The notes below the pieces were generated by a model. It ran no database searches, had not been told where the DNA came from, and saw nothing but the letters and a program-made list of their open reading frames with translations. A stretch of 64,000 nt of DNA from Pseudoscleropodium purum. Its lineage: Eukaryota > Streptophyta > Bryopsida > Hypnales > Brachytheciaceae. The stretch spans positions 16,926,001-16,990,000 of the forward strand of contig OZ017795.1 in the NCBI GenBank assembly GCA_963969395.1, given 5' to 3'. The position numbers and the translations under genes were made by a program. Positions 60,723-64,000 of the stretch are shown piece by piece (position 1 is the stretch's first letter; each line of letters starts with the position of its first letter).

Positions 60723-62381
60723 ATGCCTCCGCTACGTAGGTCGAGACAAGCGAGTCCCTCTGCAAGTGAGGTGAAGCTCCGGAAAGTCATTCCGGTTATT
60801 CCCTCCACAGAGCCGGAAAAGTCTCAACTCATGGATGATTTCAAATCCATGGGTTGCGTAGGGTTTGCCGAGAAACCTTGGGGTTTTAGGGAGGAGAGAA
60901 TGGTCAAGGAGCTCCTTGGAAAGTTGTCCAATCAGTTTGACAACACCGTGAGGGGAACTCCCGTCAGCTGGAACGAGGGGATGTGGAGAGCGGTTTACGG
61001 TTTCCGGGCAGGAGGTTTGGGAATGGCGAGCCGGAAGGATGAGTTTGTCCGAGGGAAGTTCAAGGGAGCCGTCAACCCGAAGGACGGATACGCGGTCGAG
61101 GATTGCTTGGATGACCGACACCGTCGGCTCCTGCAATTCCTGGTTCCGGTTCTTCACCCGGAAAAGCCGACCAGGGTGACGATCACCCTCGGCAACACCA
61201 TTTTCGGTGCCCTCAGTGGTACCCGGAAAGTGGACTGGGCACGGATCATTTCCGATCTCGTGGCCCAGCTCGTTAGTAGGGTTGGGAAGAAAAGGGCCAC
61301 TCCAGTGTGCCCTTATCTCTTCCACCTCTATCGGGAGAACCAAGTCCTCACCGATATGGAGGAGAGGGCGTGGAAGACGCAGGAAGTGCTCCTGAAGTAT
61401 GGGGAGTCGGAGACGGATGACGAGGCGGAATCCGATTCCGGGTCAGACCAGGAGTCCAGCGAGGAAGAGGAGGAGCCGATGCCGCCGATCAAGCGACAGA
61501 AGCTGACACCTCCACACAAGCGCGGGACGCCTCCCAGTCAAGACAAACCGGCCCCGGAGGAGAAACCGGAAGCCGAGAAGACCAATTCCGGGGGAGATCC
61601 GGATATGCAAGATCCGTTCAACGGTCTGATCAACGTCCTCTGCAACATCAGGGCGGATTGGGAGGTCAAGCACAGGACGCTTGCGGCAATCGGCAAGTTG
61701 GTGGGTGCGGCACCGGACAGCAAATTGGCGGAACAAGTGGCGGAGTGCATCACGAATCCGGAAGAGACCCGGAAGCAGGAAGCAGAGATCCACCGGTTGC
61801 AAGAGGAGGTGGATAAACTGAAGGCAACTCTTTTTGCCTATCAGGAAGACGTGACAGCCGCCCGGGAGATGGCGGAAGAGACTCGGAAGATAGCCGAGCA
61901 GATCAAGGCGGTCCTGGGAGAGACCGGAACGGCCGGTGCCAAAGCGAAGCTCTTCGACGAGAAGATCCACGAAGAGAAGAAACTATCCGGTTCCCGGATG
62001 GTCCGGATTCTCGCGGACTTCGCTGAGCAGGTGGAGACGACAATGGTGGAGGGGCGGAAGGCAGCGGACCGGATCGAGGAGAGCAGCCAGAAGCTGACGG
62101 GAGCGACGTGCGACAAAGGTATTCATCTTTCTGACATCTCGCTACCGGATCTCTTTCCGGACGCGACCATTCAGAAGGATAGGAAGGATTGGACTCCTGA
62201 GTCCAAGAAGTCTGCACGGACTGGGACTCCGGGCACGAGACCGGATATCACCATCGACCTGGAGTCTCCACCCGGACCGAATCCTGCGGAGGGGGAACGG
62301 GTCCGGAATTTGAGTGAAGTCTTCGAGGAGCTAGTCCCGGAGACCGGAAGCCCGACGATAGGATCTAGAGTTGTAGGGTAG
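60723..62381 (+). CDS. Intact 552-residue protein of unknown function carried by the TTAA element
   Basis: The frame has no interruption; I take ATG 60,723 because upstream extension only adds a GTG two codons earlier. GC is about 57%, far above the flanks. Layout: basic N-terminus (RRSRQASPSASEVKLRK), a mixed globular part to about residue 228 (VSWNEGMWRAVYGFRAGG, RVTITLGNTIFGALSGTRKV, PVCPYLFHLYRENQVLTDME), an acidic run at about 229-251 (SETDDEAESDSGSD...EEEEE), a nuclear-localisation-like PPIKRQKL, a Pro/Lys-rich linker, then a long Glu/Lys/Ala helical region with heptad character (about 330-460) and a charged tail. The N-terminal half vaguely recalls plant gag-like or retroelement-associated proteins of unknown role. 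It shows no visible transposase triad or zinc finger. Single exon, unlike a typical host gene. It may be an accessory protein, a captured gene or a diverged transposase. Confidence 0.6.
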   Translation: MPPLRRSRQASPSASEVKLRKVIPVIPSTEPEKSQLMDDFKSMGCVGFAEKPWGFREERMVKELLGKLSNQFDNTVRGTPVSWNEGMWRAVYGFRAGGLGMASRKDEFVRGKFKGAVNPKDGYAVEDCLDDRHRRLLQFLVPVLHPEKPTRVTITLGNTIFGALSGTRKVDWARIISDLVAQLVSRVGKKRATPVCPYLFHLYRENQVLTDMEERAWKTQEVLLKYGESETDDEAESDSGSDQESSEEEEEPMPPIKRQKLTPPHKRGTPPSQDKPAPEEKPEAEKTNSGGDPDMQDPFNGLINVLCNIRADWEVKHRTLAAIGKLVGAAPDSKLAEQVAECITNPEETRKQEAEIHRLQEEVDKLKATLFAYQEDVTAAREMAEETRKIAEQIKAVLGETGTAGAKAKLFDEKIHEEKKLSGSRMVRILADFAEQVETTMVEGRKAADRIEESSQKLTGATCDKGIHLSDISLPDLFPDATIQKDRKDWTPESKKSARTGTPGTRPDITIDLESPPGPNPAEGERVRNLSEVFEELVPETGSPTIGSRVVG

Positions 62382-63577
62382 ATAGGATTTTAATTTCAGT
62401 TAGGAGTAGGAGCGGATCCGGATCCGGCTCAACAGTATTAGGTTAGACCGGAAATTAGATTAGGGTGGCGGCGGACCCCACGGGTTTTCCGCTCCTTTTT
62501 GTGCTTTTAGGGTTTTTACCCTTTGTATATAAATCGGTTCCTGAGATGGGAACTGGGAGTTGTTCATTTTGCAAACTTCTTGTACTTTTCTATTCTTTTC
62601 ATTGTGTGTCTCTCTCCAGCGCGACAGGATTGTATGATGTGGAGTTAGGATAGTACGAGTTGGTTTGCAAGTGATTTCTCCCCTTGGTGTTTATTTTCCG
62701 ATCCTAGGTGCGTGTGAGTAGGTACCGAAGAGTTGGGAGTGAACTTAGTTCCTCAGCACGTCTAGAGTTTGAGATTCCGGGTGAGAAAGCCGTTGTTAGG
62801 CTAAGCGGGTAGGGAGGGATTCCTTAGCTGCGCTAGAACTCCCGGGTGGGAAATCCGGTTGAGTGTCCGATCTCCTGTGAGGTCTCACCACCCGTATGGG
62901 TAACGGAAGAACTTTAGTTGATGTTGGAACGGACGGGTGCACTTGTAACCACCTGTCTTCGCACGGATCGGAAGTAGCATCAAGGTCGTTGTAGTACGAG
63001 AGGGTCGAGTGTGGGGTCTTTGTGTGACCTACGACCCGGATTGCTATCTGGATTGTTGTGAAGGACCAAACCGGATCCGGATTAGCTTAGGAGTTTAGAA
63101 GGTAGGACAATGGGTCTTCAGCCACTATAAGTCACGGAAGGAGTGGTGGGCCTACCACTCTCAAAATTAAGCGGCGACCCCTCTGATGGTGAAACAGAGG
63201 CAAAACTAAACCGGATAGGATTACGGATACAGGATGACCATCCGAACCGGATTGGTCAGAACGGATTTCCAGGATCGGAAATTGTGAGATCCTGGGATTT
63301 GGGTATTTGTACGGACCGGATAGTTAGTAGGACCGGAAGAAGGAGTAATCCGGTCTGTAGTTATCCAGTGTGTTGGTATTTCTGGTTCTAGATCTAGGAC
63401 CGGAAAGTAAGATTGGGATACTGACTAAGCTTAACCGCTTAATAGAGCTAGATACTTCACAGGATCTCGTGGGTTCGATCTTTAGAGTCACTTAGTTATA
63501 CTCTAGAGCGATTTTTGTGAGTATAATGGGGAATTGACCTGCCTTGTGCTGCGACAGTCCTCCAAATTTGTTTTAGA
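62382..63577 (+). other. 3' non-coding cargo of the 3.5-kb TTAA element
   Basis: GC-balanced DNA with many ACCGGA/TCCGG words but no frame longer than about 80 codons. A TATA-like word at 62,526 and the stretch TTAAGCGGCGACCCCTC near 63,168, distantly like a gypsy primer-binding context, could indicate an old LTR-type component, but no direct repeat is seen to support that. Confidence 0.35.
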
Positions 63578-64000
63578 AAGGGAAGATCTTCTACAGTAGT
63601 TTGACTTGCAATGACTACTTTTGCAATTTTGGAGGCTAGTGATTCATTCGGTAATCAAAAAGGATGATTTCAAGGGTCACCCTTTTGGTGTTTAAGGATT
63701 AATGAGATGAAAGTTATGAGGAATTTTAGTTTGAAGGCAATTATAGAATTTCTATTCTTAAATAGACTTTGAAGTCCTTTATTTAACTCAATTTGCAATA
63801 TTTTTTCAAAAAAAAATTCATAGGATGTAGATTGTTTATTACAACATTACAACCATTGGAATTGGCATTTTTCAATTCTATAACTCAATTTTTAACAATT
63901 TAGTATTTTAAAGTATTCTCTACTTCTACCCACTTACTATTTTTTTTCAAGCATGAATATGAATTTTTTTTTTTAATAATTTTTTATATGTATTCCCAAC

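Larger units (their letters stand above)
60193..63698 (+). mobile_element. 3,506-bp TTAA element with an intact 552-codon ORF
   Basis: TTAA (60189-60192) precedes CCCTTGAACGCCAAAG, and TTTGGTGTTTAAGGA is followed by TTAA (63699-63702). The flanks fuse to TTTTGATTAATGAGATG, which is what the related copy at 39,322-39,338 shows uninterrupted, so the insertion duplicated exactly TTAA. The outer about 100 bp are AT-rich and shared with the 222-bp MITE at 19,642. The inner 3.1 kb are GC-rich, saturated with CCGGA/TCCGG, and carry one long ORF with a TATA box before it. TTAA with CCC ends suits piggyBac or Sola3; a TA duplication with A...T ends (Tc1/mariner) is not fully excluded. No DDE/DDD transposase is recognised. 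Confidence 0.85.
59580..64000. mobile_element. Old TTAA-family element hosting two later insertions; runs off the window
   Basis: TTAA (59576-59579) precedes TCTCCAAAGGACCAAATAGC, matching the left end of the element at 40,763 (CCCCTAAAGGACCAAGG). Its body appears in pieces: 59,580-59,670, 59,989-60,192 and 63,699-64,000, which join to follow 39,011-39,600 segment by segment (for example CAACTTTTGACTACATGGTTA, then AAAGTTTTGAATCATT, then AATGAGATGAAAGTTATGAG). The gaps are a hAT MITE and a 3.5-kb TTAA element. The right end lies beyond the window. Confidence 0.75.

Noticed and set aside
60732..61970. Minus frames of 203 and 175 codons
   Set aside because: Shadows of the GC-rich 552-codon plus frame; no domain.
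60193..63698. LTR retrotransposon with the 552-codon ORF as gag
   Set aside because: No direct repeats flank the ORF region and no pol motifs occur; the outer TIRs and TTAA flanks explain the boundaries better.

Overview
The window reads as nuclear DNA of a land plant. Plant-type features are a dirigent-family gene with a signal peptide and one intron, a six-exon cytochrome P450 of the CYP85 clan, an RMA-like RING protein, a Ty1/copia element primed like plant copia elements, and Ty3/gypsy elements. The very AT-rich intergenic DNA full of small terminal-inverted-repeat (TIR) elements, and a + strand gypsy element whose protease/linker region resembles moss and fungal Tcn1-type chromoviruses, hint at a fern, lycophyte, bryophyte or gymnosperm rather than an angiosperm. 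That placement is an inference of low certainty.

Layout. 0-3.6 kb: the 3' end of an unidentified acidic gene, a short complete RING-finger gene, and a 640-bp near-perfect foldback directly behind its stop. 4.6-10.0 kb: a decayed copia element on the minus strand with both LTRs. 10-21.5 kb: gene-free AT-rich DNA carrying a TTGCAAGAAAC-ended element, a CACTA-type element (16.2-17.0 kb), foldbacks, a Stowaway-like element and TTAA-flanked elements. 21.5-25.5 kb: the P450, readable in six exons but with an in-frame stop, a frameshift and a lost splice donor, so probably a pseudogene. 25.5-34.4 kb: no convincing gene. 34.4-35.6 kb: the dirigent gene, which looks intact. 36.5-47 kb: mostly TTAA-flanked elements, four with both ends visible or nearly so. 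47-59.4 kb: a minus-strand gypsy element split by a truncated plus-strand gypsy element, plus a SINE-like piece and an orphan reading frame with one stop. 59.6-64 kb: an older TTAA element into which a hAT-type MITE and a 3.5-kb TTAA element have inserted.

The most interesting system is this TTAA family. At least ten members begin with a variant of CCCYTAAA or CCTTRAAC next to TTAA and end with its inverse next to TTAA. One insertion can be read against an uninterrupted paralogous site in the same window (TTAA at 39.3 kb versus 60,189/63,699), which supports precise insertion into one TTAA. The 3,506-bp member carries an intact GC-rich 552-codon reading frame of unknown function, in DNA saturated with the motif CCGGA. 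A 222-bp element at 19.6 kb shares both of its ends and looks like its deletion derivative. A second theme is a pair of hAT-type MITEs with perfect 8-bp duplications and interiors packed with CGGAC. One sits inside the gag of the plus-strand gypsy element, the other inside the old TTAA element, so insertion order can be read directly.
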